This document shows positions 9,528 through 18,059 of a stretch of DNA of 64,000 nucleotides, piece after piece. How positions within the stretch are numbered: the stretch's first letter is position 1; the number at the start of each line of letters is the position of its first letter. Position numbers and translations under genes: made by a program. Under the pieces are notes generated by a model. The model did not search any database, was not told the origin of the DNA, and saw only the letters and a program-made list of their open reading frames with translations. Source of the DNA: Paenibacillus sp. Soil766 (GTDB lineage Bacteria; Bacillota; Bacilli; Paenibacillales; NBRC-103111); NCBI RefSeq assembly GCF_001428105.1, contig NZ_LMSJ01000034.1:254832-318831 (forward strand), read 5' to 3'.

Positions 9528-9869
9528 ATGTCTGCATGGAAAGAGTTAACGACGTTAACAGAATGGCAGGAAGTACTTGATCGTTCGAGCGAAAAGCCTG
9601 CTGTCATTCTGAAGCACAGTACAACTTGTCCAGTAAGTGCGAGTGCACTTGATGAATACGAACAATATTTGTCTGGAACACACAACGAGGCAGTTGATTA
9701 TTTCTTGGTGAAAGTGATTGAATCACGTCCGGTTTCGAATCAAATTGCAGAGGACCTAGGAATCAAGCATGCGTCCCCGCAAATTCTTTATTTCAAAGAT
9801 AAAGAATCCATCTGGAATACTTCGCACTGGTCAGTGACGAACAAACATATGTCCGCGGTTTTGGACTAA
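9528..9869 (+). CDS. brxC: Monothiol bacilliredoxin BrxC (YtxJ)
   Basis: 113-residue thioredoxin-fold protein of the YtxJ/DUF2847 family, known to reverse bacillithiol mixed disulfides on proteins. The single active cysteine is Cys34 in HSTTCPVSASA, the family's TCP(I/V)S motif. Start ATG follows AAAGGAGATG. It has its own promoter and terminator. A bacillithiol-disulfide reductase YpdA is encoded at 54882-55868, consistent with an organism that uses bacillithiol. Confidence 0.92.
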   Translation: MSAWKELTTLTEWQEVLDRSSEKPAVILKHSTTCPVSASALDEYEQYLSGTHNEAVDYFLVKVIESRPVSNQIAEDLGIKHASPQILYFKDKESIWNTSHWSVTNKHMSAVLD

Positions 9870-9884
9870 TTCTGTCACACATAC

Positions 9885-9931
9885 AACCCTTCGTTTGGTC
9901 TACGTGATGTAGGTGAAACGAAGGGTTTTTT
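9885..9931 (+). terminator. Intrinsic terminator after brxC
   Basis: Perfect 12-base stem AACCCTTCGTTT / AAACGAAGGGTT followed by a T run. Confidence 0.92.
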
Positions 9932-9967
9932 ATGCTGTCCATTAAATGAACGATGGTCAAAAAAAGA

Positions 9968-9997
9968 TTGCTTAGCCAAACAATCCTCCTATATACT
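9968..9997 (+). promoter_or_regulatory. Probable sigma-A promoter of the EamA transporter gene
   Basis: TTGCTT (9968-9973), 18-base spacer, TATACT (9992-9997), about 50 bases before the start codon. Confidence 0.6.
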
Positions 9998-10045
9998 TAT
10001 TGACGACAACATGAAGGATACGTTCACTTAAGGAGTTACTTAAAC

Positions 10046-10927
10046 ATGAATGCAATGAATAAAACAAAAGTCCCCATCCCGATCTACCTATTAATTGGCA
10101 TTATTGCGATCTCTTTTTCTTCTATTTTTGTAAAATGGTCAGATGCATCAGTCGCTGTCATAGCCATGTATAGACTATTTATGACGAATGTATTAATGCT
10201 GCCATTCCTATGGGCTTATCGTAAAGAGTTTCAGAGAATTAAACTGAGAGATTGGATGCGCACCGCCATATCTGGCATTGCACTTGGTCTTCATTTCTTA
10301 TTCTGGATGGACTCACTCCGATATACCACTGTGGCTAGTTCAACTGCGATATTGACGCTTGAGCCGATTTTTGTGCTCATTGGTGCGTTCCTGCTCTATG
10401 GTGTTCGGACAAACCGTACCTCATTGATTGCGATGTGTATCGCGATTGTGGGTGCCATTTGCATCGGATGGGGTGATTTTCAATTTTCCGGAGAGGCGCT
10501 TAAGGGGGATATGCTGTCCTTCGTGGGGACGATCGCTGTAGCGTTTCATATGTTACTTGGCAAAAGCTTACGCGAACGTATCTCCGCATATGTTTACAGC
10601 TTTCTCGTTTTCTTATTCGCTGGATTAACGCTTGCGGTGACGAATGTTTATTCGGGAGAATCGTTTACAGGCTATCCGATGAAGGAATGGGGGATCTTTT
10701 TCCTGCTAGCCTTTGTTTCCACGATTTTCGGTCACTATGTATTTAACTGGTTGCTCAAATATATGAAAGCTTCATCGGTGTCGATGACCGTGCTTGGAGA
10801 GCCATTGGGTGCCTCTATATTGGCTTATTTCTTATTGGGTGAGACGATATCGACGATACAGCTTTTAGCTGGTTGTCTCCTATTGGTTGGCGTAGCCTTA
10901 TTCTTACGTAGTAATGAGAAACCTTAG
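10046..10927 (+). CDS. EamA/DMT-family membrane transporter
   Basis: 293-residue integral membrane protein of the drug/metabolite transporter superfamily (two EamA repeats, about ten membrane helices). First repeat covers roughly residues 10-140 (GIIAISFSSIFVKWSDAS, then LHFLFWMDSLRYTTVASSTAILTLEPIFVLIGAFL), the second 155-288 (LKYMKASSVSMTVLGEPLGASILAYFLLGETIS). The proline/glutamate patches LEPIF and LGEPLG are typical. Such proteins usually export amino acids or metabolites; the substrate is not predictable. ATG 10046 follows AAGGAG. Single gene, no clear partner. Confidence 0.88.
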   Translation: MNAMNKTKVPIPIYLLIGIIAISFSSIFVKWSDASVAVIAMYRLFMTNVLMLPFLWAYRKEFQRIKLRDWMRTAISGIALGLHFLFWMDSLRYTTVASSTAILTLEPIFVLIGAFLLYGVRTNRTSLIAMCIAIVGAICIGWGDFQFSGEALKGDMLSFVGTIAVAFHMLLGKSLRERISAYVYSFLVFLFAGLTLAVTNVYSGESFTGYPMKEWGIFFLLAFVSTIFGHYVFNWLLKYMKASSVSMTVLGEPLGASILAYFLLGETISTIQLLAGCLLLVGVALFLRSNEKP

Positions 10928-10999
10928 GAGCAGAGGATTGTTCGCAAAAATAGTTTTATGAGAACACCTTATTTGCTAGTCCGGAAGAGAAATCAGGAG

Positions 11000-11123
11000 A
11001 ATATCGTTATGATATAGCGATATTTCGAACTAAATGGCCGTATTTTGCTCATTTTGATCGAAATAGCGCTATTTAATCATGCTATAGTGTCTTGAAACCT
11101 ACTTGTGGAGCAAATAGCGGTAT
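11000..11123. repeat. Intergenic repeat cluster with ATAGCG units about 50 bases apart
   Basis: The 238-base gap between the EamA and M20 genes (converging) holds three ATAGCG units at 11014, 11063 and 11114. The middle one is a perfect 14-base palindrome AAATAGCGCTATTT (11061-11074). AATATCG (11000-11006) and CGATATT (11018-11024) form another dyad. GCTCATT followed by six or seven bases and AAATAGCGC is shared with the fadN-fadA repeat, and the ~50-base period is the same, so both belong to one dispersed repeat family. No U-rich terminator is evident in the gap. Confidence 0.6.
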
Positions 11124-11165
11124 GGCAGACCCTTAATTAGAATCGCTTGAAGAGCGGAAGAACGT

Positions 11166-12329
11166 TCATTTCGCAGCGGCAAATTCCTCTTTAATTGAAG
11201 CTAATAAAGCTGGTTTGGAGAGTACTTCATAAGCTGTATAAGCTAGCGCCTTGGCTGTGAAGAGCATACTGTCTAGTGCAGGTTCTGTCATGGCGAGATC
11301 ACGGAATTCCTTGGTATGGAGCAAATGGCGCTCATTAACTACCTTCACGAATGGATGGATGGTAGGACACTGAGTTGACACATTGCCGAGATCGAGGGAA
11401 CCGTGATCTTTGCCAATTTCGATTTCCTTCGGATGGATGCCAAGCTCGAATAATTGATCTGTAAACACGTTGGACAAGGCTTCATTCGTACGGAGCTCGT
11501 CATACGAGTATTCGTAGAACGATGTTTTTAGTGAACAGCCAGTTTGGAGTGCAGCGCCTTCTGCGCATTTGAGGACTTTCTGAACTAGCTCATTCGTATA
11601 TGTGCGTGTAGCCGAGCGGACGTAAAATCTAGCCACGGCATAATCTGGAATGATGTTCGGTGCTTTACCGCCTTCGCTGATGATACCGTGAATACGGGCA
11701 TCCGTCTTGAGCTGCTGGCGCAGTGCATTAATGCTGTTGAAAAGTTGCAAGACTGCGTCAAGCGCATTGATACCTTCGTATGGATGAGCCGCGGCATGTG
11801 CGGAACGGCCGAAGAACTCGTATTCAATCGCGTCCATCGCAAGAGATTCGCCTGATTTTTCATAAGTATAGTACGGGTGTGCCATAAGAGCGATATCAAC
11901 GTCTTGGAAAAGCCCAGCCGCAGCCATGGGAACCTTGGCGCCTTTCGTTTCTTCTGCTGGCGTACCATACACACGTATGCTGCCACCAGTTTCGGCTATG
12001 ACGGATTTGAGGCCGATTGCAGCCCCGATACTCATCATGCAGATGAGATGATGGCCACAGGCATGACCGAGCTCAGGAAGTGCATCGTACTCGGCCATGA
12101 ACGCTACAACGGGACCAGGTTGACCCGAGTCGTATGTCGCGATGAAAGCGGTCGGTATATCGAGAACTCCCCGTTCGATCGTGAACCCATGAAAGGTTAA
12201 TTCTTCGGTTAAACGAGCAAATGCAAGGAACTCTTCATGCCCAAGCTCTGGGTTTGCCCCAATAAAGCGAGAGATGTCTTTAAATCTTGCGGCATTACTT
12301 TCTATGGTTTGAGCGATCATTGATTTCAT
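11166..12329 (-). CDS. M20-family metallopeptidase / amidohydrolase
   Basis: 387-residue zinc peptidase of the M20D/AbgB-like type, which hydrolyses amide bonds of N-acyl amino acids or aminobenzoyl-glutamate-like substrates. Visible metal and catalytic elements: EYDALPELGHACGHHL (about residues 79-94), the general-base pair in GTPAEETKGAK, a dimerisation 'lid' domain starting near FGRSAHAAAHPYEGINALDA, and the C-terminal KDHGSLDLGNVS. Reverse-strand ATG 12329 has AAAGGAG eleven bases upstream. It converges on the EamA gene. Exact substrate unknown. Confidence 0.9.
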   Translation of the reverse strand: MKSMIAQTIESNAARFKDISRFIGANPELGHEEFLAFARLTEELTFHGFTIERGVLDIPTAFIATYDSGQPGPVVAFMAEYDALPELGHACGHHLICMMSIGAAIGLKSVIAETGGSIRVYGTPAEETKGAKVPMAAAGLFQDVDIALMAHPYYTYEKSGESLAMDAIEYEFFGRSAHAAAHPYEGINALDAVLQLFNSINALRQQLKTDARIHGIISEGGKAPNIIPDYAVARFYVRSATRTYTNELVQKVLKCAEGAALQTGCSLKTSFYEYSYDELRTNEALSNVFTDQLFELGIHPKEIEIGKDHGSLDLGNVSTQCPTIHPFVKVVNERHLLHTKEFRDLAMTEPALDSMLFTAKALAYTAYEVLSKPALLASIKEEFAAAK

Positions 12330-12459
12330 GGCGTGGTAAGCTCCTTTGTTGAATGGTTCTTAACTCCATTGTAGTATATAGAAGCAAGAACTACCAAATG
12401 CAAAGACAAGAGGCAATAAGAAGGATCATTTTTGAACAGTGAAATTGGAGGGGTCGTCG

Positions 12460-12768
12460 ATGATGAAATATGGAGCAGAGCATGAGGAACATCGGTTTAG
12501 CTTATGCTTTCTAGAAACGGAAAGCCGCGGACAGTGGCGGGATGTTTATTTAGGGATCCAATTGGAAGAGGGAGAAAAGCTTCCAGAAGATTTATTAGAT
12601 CCATCTATTCTTGTGATTTGCAATATGGAAGGTGAAATTGTACAGATTGTCTTGCACGATGAAGGTTGTGATAGTGAGTTCCAATTTACCTATGCGGAGA
12701 AGGAACAAATTGAAAAATATGTGAATCAACATGTAAGCGCCAAAAAAACGACGAATGAACCCCTGTAG
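12460..12768 (+). CDS. Hypothetical protein, 102 residues
   Basis: I do not recognise this protein. Acidic, soluble, no signal peptide or membrane segment; it contains an LVICNMEGEIVQIVLHDEGCDSEFQFTYAEKEQIEKYV stretch predicted as strands followed by a helix. ATG 12460 (MMKYGAEHEEHRF) is chosen because GGAGGGG lies at 12447-12453; a GTG at 12439 precedes that site. It is 69 bases before the GDSL hydrolase gene on the same strand and may share its transcript. Confidence 0.65.
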   Translation: MMKYGAEHEEHRFSLCFLETESRGQWRDVYLGIQLEEGEKLPEDLLDPSILVICNMEGEIVQIVLHDEGCDSEFQFTYAEKEQIEKYVNQHVSAKKTTNEPL

Positions 12769-12837
12769 GTATCCCTTCCCAAACTGGGCGGTGGCGCATA
12801 TAGTAATATACGTCACGCTTTAGGGGAGAGGATAGCG

Positions 12838-13491
12838 ATGGAAAAAAGAATTCAATATTTGGCATTTGGTGATTCTTTAACCGTTGGTTATGGTGCTGAG
12901 GAAGGTCAAGGCTTCGTTTCGCTGTATCGACAAAGGTTAGAATGTTTGCTGAATGTACCTGTTTCCTTGCGTCATGCGGGCACCAATGGTGCCACGACTG
13001 CGCAATTGCTGGAGACTATCGAATCTGATCCGCAGCTTCAGAAGGATATTCAAGAAGCGACTCTCATTACAATTACAGCTGGCGGTAACGATCTCATTCA
13101 AGCAGCTATACCATTCTTTTATGACGGCGATAATACGGTACTCAAAACAGCTCTGCAAACGTACGAATCCAACTATCGTAAGCTTATCGCTCAAATTGAA
13201 CGGTTGCGGCAAGGTATACAAACCCCGTATCTATTGGCCTTGATTGGTTTATATAATCCATTACCGCAGATCCCAGATGCTGCTTATTGGGTACAACGTT
13301 TTAATCTATTTCTGCGTAAATTAGAACAGCCGCACATTCAAATCGTGCAGGTTTACGACGCTTTCGTTGGTCAATCGGCACTATTTTTGTCTGAGGATGC
13401 CATTCATCCAAATGATCTAGGCTATGAGCGTTTGGCCAACCAATTAGAGGTTGCCGTCTCCTTACAGCAGCTGCAGCAGTTGTTCATGTGA
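12838..13491 (+). CDS. SGNH/GDSL-family hydrolase
   Basis: 217-residue esterase/lipase-like hydrolase. All four SGNH blocks are visible: block I AFGDSLTVGYG with nucleophile Ser13, block II glycine in RHAGTNGATT, block III asparagine in TAGGNDLI, block V catalytic pair in EDAIHPNDLGYERLA. No signal peptide, so it is probably cytoplasmic, as in the Bacillus YpmR-like group (which usually has a signal) or TesA-like enzymes. Start ATG follows GGGGAGAGG. Substrate unknown. Confidence 0.9.
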   Translation: MEKRIQYLAFGDSLTVGYGAEEGQGFVSLYRQRLECLLNVPVSLRHAGTNGATTAQLLETIESDPQLQKDIQEATLITITAGGNDLIQAAIPFFYDGDNTVLKTALQTYESNYRKLIAQIERLRQGIQTPYLLALIGLYNPLPQIPDAAYWVQRFNLFLRKLEQPHIQIVQVYDAFVGQSALFLSEDAIHPNDLGYERLANQLEVAVSLQQLQQLFM

Positions 13492-13619
13492 AATGAAACT
13501 ATCGCACATAACCAAATACAGAAATGACAGGCGCTGCCAGCCGGCACGATTAAGTGCCAGATGGCATGGTGATAGAGGATGCGCCTCCATACATAACATA
13601 TAGATTGGACGACGAAACG

Positions 13620-14390
13620 ATGTACTTACCTTCATTTCAATTGAATCATAAAGTGGCCCTAGTGACTGGGGCCGGAAGAGGCATTGGACGAGCGCTCGCA
13701 ATTGGCTTAGCAGAAGCGGGGGCTGACGTAGCAATTTTTGCTCGAACAGCTTCAGATTTGGAAGTGGTGGCGGGTGAAATTCGGGCATTGGGTAGACGAG
13801 CCTATCCATTTACGGTAGATGTAACGAATCGCGAACAAATTGAAGCGGCTGTTTCGTCTATCATCAGAGAGACGGGGCGCATAGATGTTCTCATCAATAA
13901 TGCTGGCATGAACATCCGTAGCCAGGCTTTGGCCGTCACAGATGAGGAATGGGACACCATCATGCAAACGAACTTGAAATCTGCTTTCTTGTGCTCGCAG
14001 ATCGTCGGTCGTCACATGCAACAACGTGAATATGGACGAATTATCAATATTGCCTCGGTTGCAGGGCAAGTAGCGCTGCGAACGGGTGTTGTATATGCTG
14101 CAACAAAAGCGGCGATGATCCAAATGACGAAGGTGCTTGCCCTTGAATGGGGGAAATATGGCATTTTGGTAAATGGGATTGGTCCATGGTATTTCAAAAC
14201 GCCATTGACAGAGAAAATCCTAAATCAGCCGGATTATTTAGCCGAAATCATTGCCCGCACACCACTTCGTCGTGTAGGGGAGCTTGAGGAACTTGTTGGG
14301 CCAGCTGTATTCCTGGCATCTGATGCAGCGAATTATATCACAGGCCAAACGTTGTTTGTGGATGGCGGTATGACAATTTACGGATTCTAG
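13620..14390 (+). CDS. Short-chain dehydrogenase/reductase
   Basis: Classical SDR oxidoreductase, about 256 residues from this start. Visible: cofactor motif TGAGRGIG, NNAG structural motif, the catalytic Ser in NIASVAGQ and the YxxxK motif in VVYAATKAAM, and the C-terminal ITGQTLFVDGGMT. Sequence resembles gluconate 5-dehydrogenase / 3-oxoacyl-ACP-reductase-like members. The reading frame extends upstream to a GTG at 13554, but ATG 13620 gives the usual eight to ten residues before the first strand; none of the possible starts has a good ribosome site, so the start is uncertain. Confidence 0.87.
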   Translation: MYLPSFQLNHKVALVTGAGRGIGRALAIGLAEAGADVAIFARTASDLEVVAGEIRALGRRAYPFTVDVTNREQIEAAVSSIIRETGRIDVLINNAGMNIRSQALAVTDEEWDTIMQTNLKSAFLCSQIVGRHMQQREYGRIINIASVAGQVALRTGVVYAATKAAMIQMTKVLALEWGKYGILVNGIGPWYFKTPLTEKILNQPDYLAEIIARTPLRRVGELEELVGPAVFLASDAANYITGQTLFVDGGMTIYGF

Positions 14391-14394
14391 TAAA

Positions 14395-14466
14395 AAAAAG
14401 CGCTGTATGCTGCGGTTGGCTGCATAAGTGCTTTGGGGAAAATGGGAATTAATACCATTTTTTTTA
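14395..14466 (+). terminator. Probable terminator region after the SDR gene
   Basis: Two hairpins follow the stop. The first is an imperfect stem AAAGCGCTGTATGC with GCATAAGTGCTTT and no T run; the second is AAAATGG / CCATTTT (14439-14460) followed by a long T-rich tract. Confidence 0.65.
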
Positions 14467-14520
14467 TTTTTTATGCAATAGATTCACGAAAATTGTTTAA
14501 TTATATCTAAAATTGTAAGA

Positions 14521-14549
14521 TTGAGCTTTCGATATAGTTCTAATATACT
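14521..14549 (+). promoter_or_regulatory. Candidate sigma-A promoter with a ~250-base leader before degV
   Basis: TTGAGC (14521-14526), 17-base spacer, TATACT (14544-14549). The next gene starts at 14804, so the transcript would carry a leader of about 250 bases. That leader contains CGAAACC/GGTTTTCG (14634-14657) and TCGAAACG/CGTTTCGA (about 14698-14740) stems and a 46-codon GTG-initiated open frame (14623-14763) lacking a clear ribosome site. No known riboswitch consensus was recognised. Confidence 0.5.
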
Positions 14550-14803
14550 ATTCACAGATCTGGGCAAAGAATCATTGGTCAGACTTTTAGGAAGTACAGC
14601 CAGTTAAGATGGTAGTATTAGGGTGTTCATTTCTCGAAACCTATCAGCAGGTTTTCGCGTACTAGTAGGGAAGGCGGCACAAGAGGCGTTAGAATGTCGA
14701 AACGCGTCAGAGATTCAAGCGATTGTTACGTCGTTTCGAGCCACTTCGGACTACTTAAGCTAGGTATTGTTTTCGCAAAAAATTAAGAAATGAGTGGACA
14801 GCC

Positions 14804-15646
14804 ATGACGACAATCAAGATTATCACGGACAGCAGCTGCGACCTTCCAAGAAGCACTGTAGAGGCAATAGGAGCAGGGATCGTTCCCTTATCTGTTCAAT
14901 TTGGCGAGGAATGTATGCCGACAGATATGGATGTTGCCGATTTCTATGCTAGGATGAAGCGGGAGAGCGTGTTGCCGAAAACCTCAAGCCCTTCACCTGG
15001 GCACTTCCTAAGTGAGTATCAGAAGGGCGGTCCTGATCAAGATATTCTTGTGCTGTGTCTATCATCGGCGTTAAGCTCAACGTACCATCATGCTGTTATG
15101 GCGAAAGAAATGCTGTTGGAAGATGGTTATATAGGCCGGATCGAAGTCATTGATTCCAAGACAACTTCACTGGGTTTAGGCGTACTTGTGTATCGAGCAG
15201 CGCGGATGGTGGCAAGTGGTATGTCGTATGAAGAGCTAACAACGTCCATTCAGCAAGCGGTAACGAGCTCAGGTACTTTCTTTTTCCTCGACACATTAGA
15301 AAATGTAATTAAAGGTGGAAGACTCGATCGTGTGCGCGGCGCAGTGGCTTCTGTCTTGAATATTAAGCTTCTTATGAAAGCAAGTGAGGAAGGCGCAATT
15401 GAGGTTGTCGATAAAATTCGCGGCTCACAACAAGCCTTGAAGCGATTACTCTCATTTCTTGGTGAGAAAGAGCATGATTACGAGAAGGACGTGATTGCTA
15501 TCGCACATAGCAACTGCGAAGTAAGAGCTCGCGAATTCATGGCTCAACTTTTAGAAAAACACCCGTTCCGCAATGTGATATTCTCCAATATGGGTACTGT
15601 AATTGGCACCTATGCTGGTGAGGGCGGCGTATTAGTCGCTTATTAA
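14804..15646 (+). CDS. DegV-family fatty-acid-binding protein
   Basis: 280-residue DegV (EDD-fold) protein. Members bind a fatty acid; some (FakB) present it to fatty-acid kinase FakA. Visible: N-terminal IKIITDSSCDLP with the conserved DSSCDL, the SSPSPGHFL segment, LCLSSALSSTYHHAV, DSKTTSLGLG and LDTLENVIKGGRLDRVRGAVASVLNIKLLMK in the C-terminal domain. No fakA is visible in the window. ATG 14804 has only a weak GAGTGG site. It ends at a strong terminator shared with helD. Confidence 0.9.
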   Translation: MTTIKIITDSSCDLPRSTVEAIGAGIVPLSVQFGEECMPTDMDVADFYARMKRESVLPKTSSPSPGHFLSEYQKGGPDQDILVLCLSSALSSTYHHAVMAKEMLLEDGYIGRIEVIDSKTTSLGLGVLVYRAARMVASGMSYEELTTSIQQAVTSSGTFFFLDTLENVIKGGRLDRVRGAVASVLNIKLLMKASEEGAIEVVDKIRGSQQALKRLLSFLGEKEHDYEKDVIAIAHSNCEVRAREFMAQLLEKHPFRNVIFSNMGTVIGTYAGEGGVLVAY

Positions 15647-15650
15647 GCTG

Positions 15651-15706
15651 AAAAAAGACACCTATCTCCCGATCGATGCAAGTGATCGGTGAGTAGGTGT
15701 CTTTTT
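15651..15706. terminator. Bidirectional terminator between degV and helD
   Basis: Stem AAAAAGACACCTA / TAGGTGTCTTTTT with an inner CGATC / GATCG stem; it has A and T runs on both sides and so serves both converging genes. Confidence 0.92.
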
Positions 15707-15712
15707 GGGTAT

Positions 15713-17875
15713 TTATTTCGGAAACTCCGTTGTTGTGATCTCCGGTTGATCCACAATAACTAGCGGCGAAATATCTCCTGTCACGAGCAGCCAAAGCTCA
15801 TGCAGGGCGCGTGTACATCCAACATAGAGAAGCTTCGCATCCATAAGGGTTGTTTCATAATGCTCCGCTGTAACGTCCATCAGAATAACGGCATCGAATT
15901 CTAAGCCCTTGGTCAAATAGACAGGCAGCACTGATATTCCGCCGCGATAGACGCGTTGTTTAGAGGTGATTAGATTCGTCTCGATCCCGGCAAGTGTCAA
16001 GGCTTCATGCAGTTCCAGAGCTTGCTTCTCCGTACGTGCGACGACAGCCACGGTGCTGGAAGTGCCGGCGAGTAAACTCGTAATCGCCTTATGGACCATC
16101 GGCAGCCGCTCCTTGAGCGAAGTCTGCAGGACACGAACTTTATTGCCACTGCGGAAGACGGGGACCGCAAGCAAGGGATTGCTTACACCGCGCTGGAGCA
16201 CCGAATTGGCAAACTGGATGATTTCCATGGTGGAACGATAGCTCCGCTCAAGTTCGAAATATCCTGTTTCCTCTTCTTGGAACAGACTGGAAAATTCCTT
16301 CCAGTCTTGGATGCCCTGATACGCATGTATCCCTTGCGATAAATCGCCCAAAATCGTGAATGAACTGTTGCGGGTGTATGCATCTAATACCGCGACTTGG
16401 AATGGCGAGAAGTCTTGCGCCTCATCTATGACAACATGATCGAATAGGCGATCCGATGAAATGCCATGAAGCCGAGTATGAATGTAAAGCAGAGGAGCTA
16501 GATCCTCAAGCCCAACTTCTTTCTTTTTGAATAGCTTCGCAGATGCAGTTACGATGGGCTCTGGTATGCTCTGGAGCAGATCTGTGGGCAAGCTGTCAGG
16601 TCGACCTTTGTCGGTGAACAGCATTTTGTAAAACGTAAACGCGGTATACTCAGGCCATGCCGTCAAATAGGTCCGCAGCTTCTGAGCTGATTTCTTCTTC
16701 AGCTCTTTCTTCAAGCTTTGCTCCCAAACTTTCTCTAGCTGGATCTCCATCCAACGCTTGATACGTGCAACGACACGCTCGCGACGCTTGATCATCGGAT
16801 AATGCTTATTCTCGACGAAGAACCATTCGCGAATGGTGGCGATGGGCAGCTTAACACCATCCCAAGGTGAGAAATCTGCAGTAGGTACGTAGGTGGCTTC
16901 AAGACGATTCAGACAATCATCTAGGTAACTTTGGAAAGTGATAGCCCCTTTGAAGCGTCCTGGCGCTTGGTCGTCGACTGGAGGCCGCTTGCTTCCGAGC
17001 GCAAACCAACGTTGCAAGGTGAGCTCTTGATCTGCGATCTGCACTTCATGATCGAGCACATCAAGTGCCCAGTCTGTAAAGGTGCTCTGCTGGATATTAC
17101 CGACCCCGAGCTCAGGCAACACACCTGAGATATAGTCCAAGAACATCGAGTTAGGCGCGAAAATGATCATGCGTTCCGCTCGAACTTGTTCGCGGTATTG
17201 ATAGAGAAGGAATGCGAGGCGGTGCAGAGCTACGGTTGTTTTACCGCTTCCTGCGACCCCTTGAATAATGAGTGCGGTATTCTTCGCTGCACGGATAATC
17301 CGATCTTGCTCCGCTTGAATCGTGGAAACGATATCGCGCAGCTTGTTATCTTTATTTTCGCCTAAGCGGTAAAGCAAGAACTCATCGCCGACAGAGAGGG
17401 AGTCTTCATTCCGATCATATGTATCGACAACACGCTGGAGAATCTGCTTGCGCACAACAAGGTTCCGCTTCAAATAGACTAAGCCGTCAATGATGCCGTC
17501 AGGTGAATCATAAGAAGCTGCATCCAAGCCGCCTGTGAAGGAATAGAATAAGCTTGCAACAGGAGCGCGCCAATCGATGACAAGAAGTCGACCAGTACGT
17601 TCGTCTTCAACACCTGCTTTACCGATATAAAGCGGTGATGGGGAGCCGTTACCCCTTTCTTCGAAGTCAAGGCGGCCGAAATAAGGTTCATCAATGGCTT
17701 TGGATAAATTGTGCCTGCCGTTCTCGCGCAAAACTTCAAGTGCTTGCTCTGTTAGATCAGGACCGTAATAAACGGGAGTTGCTCTAAGGCGTTCCAATTG
17801 TTTATCAATTTCCTTATTCGTTTGTTCAAGCCGTTGAAGTTCTTCTTGATAGGCACTTTGAGTCTTTGTGTCCAA
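15713..17875 (-). CDS. helD: HelD-type UvrD-like helicase (RNA polymerase recycling factor)
   Basis: 720-residue superfamily 1 ATPase. HelD releases stalled RNA polymerase from nucleic acids. N-terminal coiled coil (about 5-60, EELQRLEQTNKEIDKQLERLRA) corresponds to the arm that enters the polymerase channel; Walker A GVAGSGKTTVALHRLAFLLYQYR is at about 206-228, Walker B-like VVIDEAQDFSPFQV, motif IV-VI elements ILGDLSQGIHAYQGI, ELERSYRST and the C-terminal TKGLEFDAVILMD. Start is a TTG with AGGAGGT eight bases upstream. Length and the WRAPVASLFYS segment fit the Bacillus HelD/YvgS type rather than UvrD or PcrA. Confidence 0.9.
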   Translation of the reverse strand: MDTKTQSAYQEELQRLEQTNKEIDKQLERLRATPVYYGPDLTEQALEVLRENGRHNLSKAIDEPYFGRLDFEERGNGSPSPLYIGKAGVEDERTGRLLVIDWRAPVASLFYSFTGGLDAASYDSPDGIIDGLVYLKRNLVVRKQILQRVVDTYDRNEDSLSVGDEFLLYRLGENKDNKLRDIVSTIQAEQDRIIRAAKNTALIIQGVAGSGKTTVALHRLAFLLYQYREQVRAERMIIFAPNSMFLDYISGVLPELGVGNIQQSTFTDWALDVLDHEVQIADQELTLQRWFALGSKRPPVDDQAPGRFKGAITFQSYLDDCLNRLEATYVPTADFSPWDGVKLPIATIREWFFVENKHYPMIKRRERVVARIKRWMEIQLEKVWEQSLKKELKKKSAQKLRTYLTAWPEYTAFTFYKMLFTDKGRPDSLPTDLLQSIPEPIVTASAKLFKKKEVGLEDLAPLLYIHTRLHGISSDRLFDHVVIDEAQDFSPFQVAVLDAYTRNSSFTILGDLSQGIHAYQGIQDWKEFSSLFQEEETGYFELERSYRSTMEIIQFANSVLQRGVSNPLLAVPVFRSGNKVRVLQTSLKERLPMVHKAITSLLAGTSSTVAVVARTEKQALELHEALTLAGIETNLITSKQRVYRGGISVLPVYLTKGLEFDAVILMDVTAEHYETTLMDAKLLYVGCTRALHELWLLVTGDISPLVIVDQPEITTTEFPK

Positions 17876-17989
17876 GATCAGTTACCTCCTAAGATCAGAT
17901 GTTGTCTATTGATTTGTAATAAACAGGTAAACACTATAACATACCTGGCGGGAGATAGAAAGTGATTCTGGAAAATCATCAGCGATCAT

Positions 17990-18019
17990 TTGGGCTTCTG
18001 TGGAAAGGAATGGTATACT
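17990..18019 (+). promoter_or_regulatory. Sigma-A promoter of the peroxidase gene
   Basis: TTGGGC (17990-17995), 18-base spacer, TATACT (18014-18019), about 40 bases before the start codon. Confidence 0.65.
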
Positions 18020-18059
18020 CAGAAAGTATACATCTTAATTCATGGAGGCGAAGGGATTC

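Noticed and set aside
14623-14763. 46-codon GTG-initiated gene before degV
   Set aside because: Protein-like sequence but no ribosome site, and it lies inside possible RNA stems; kept as part of the leader observation instead.
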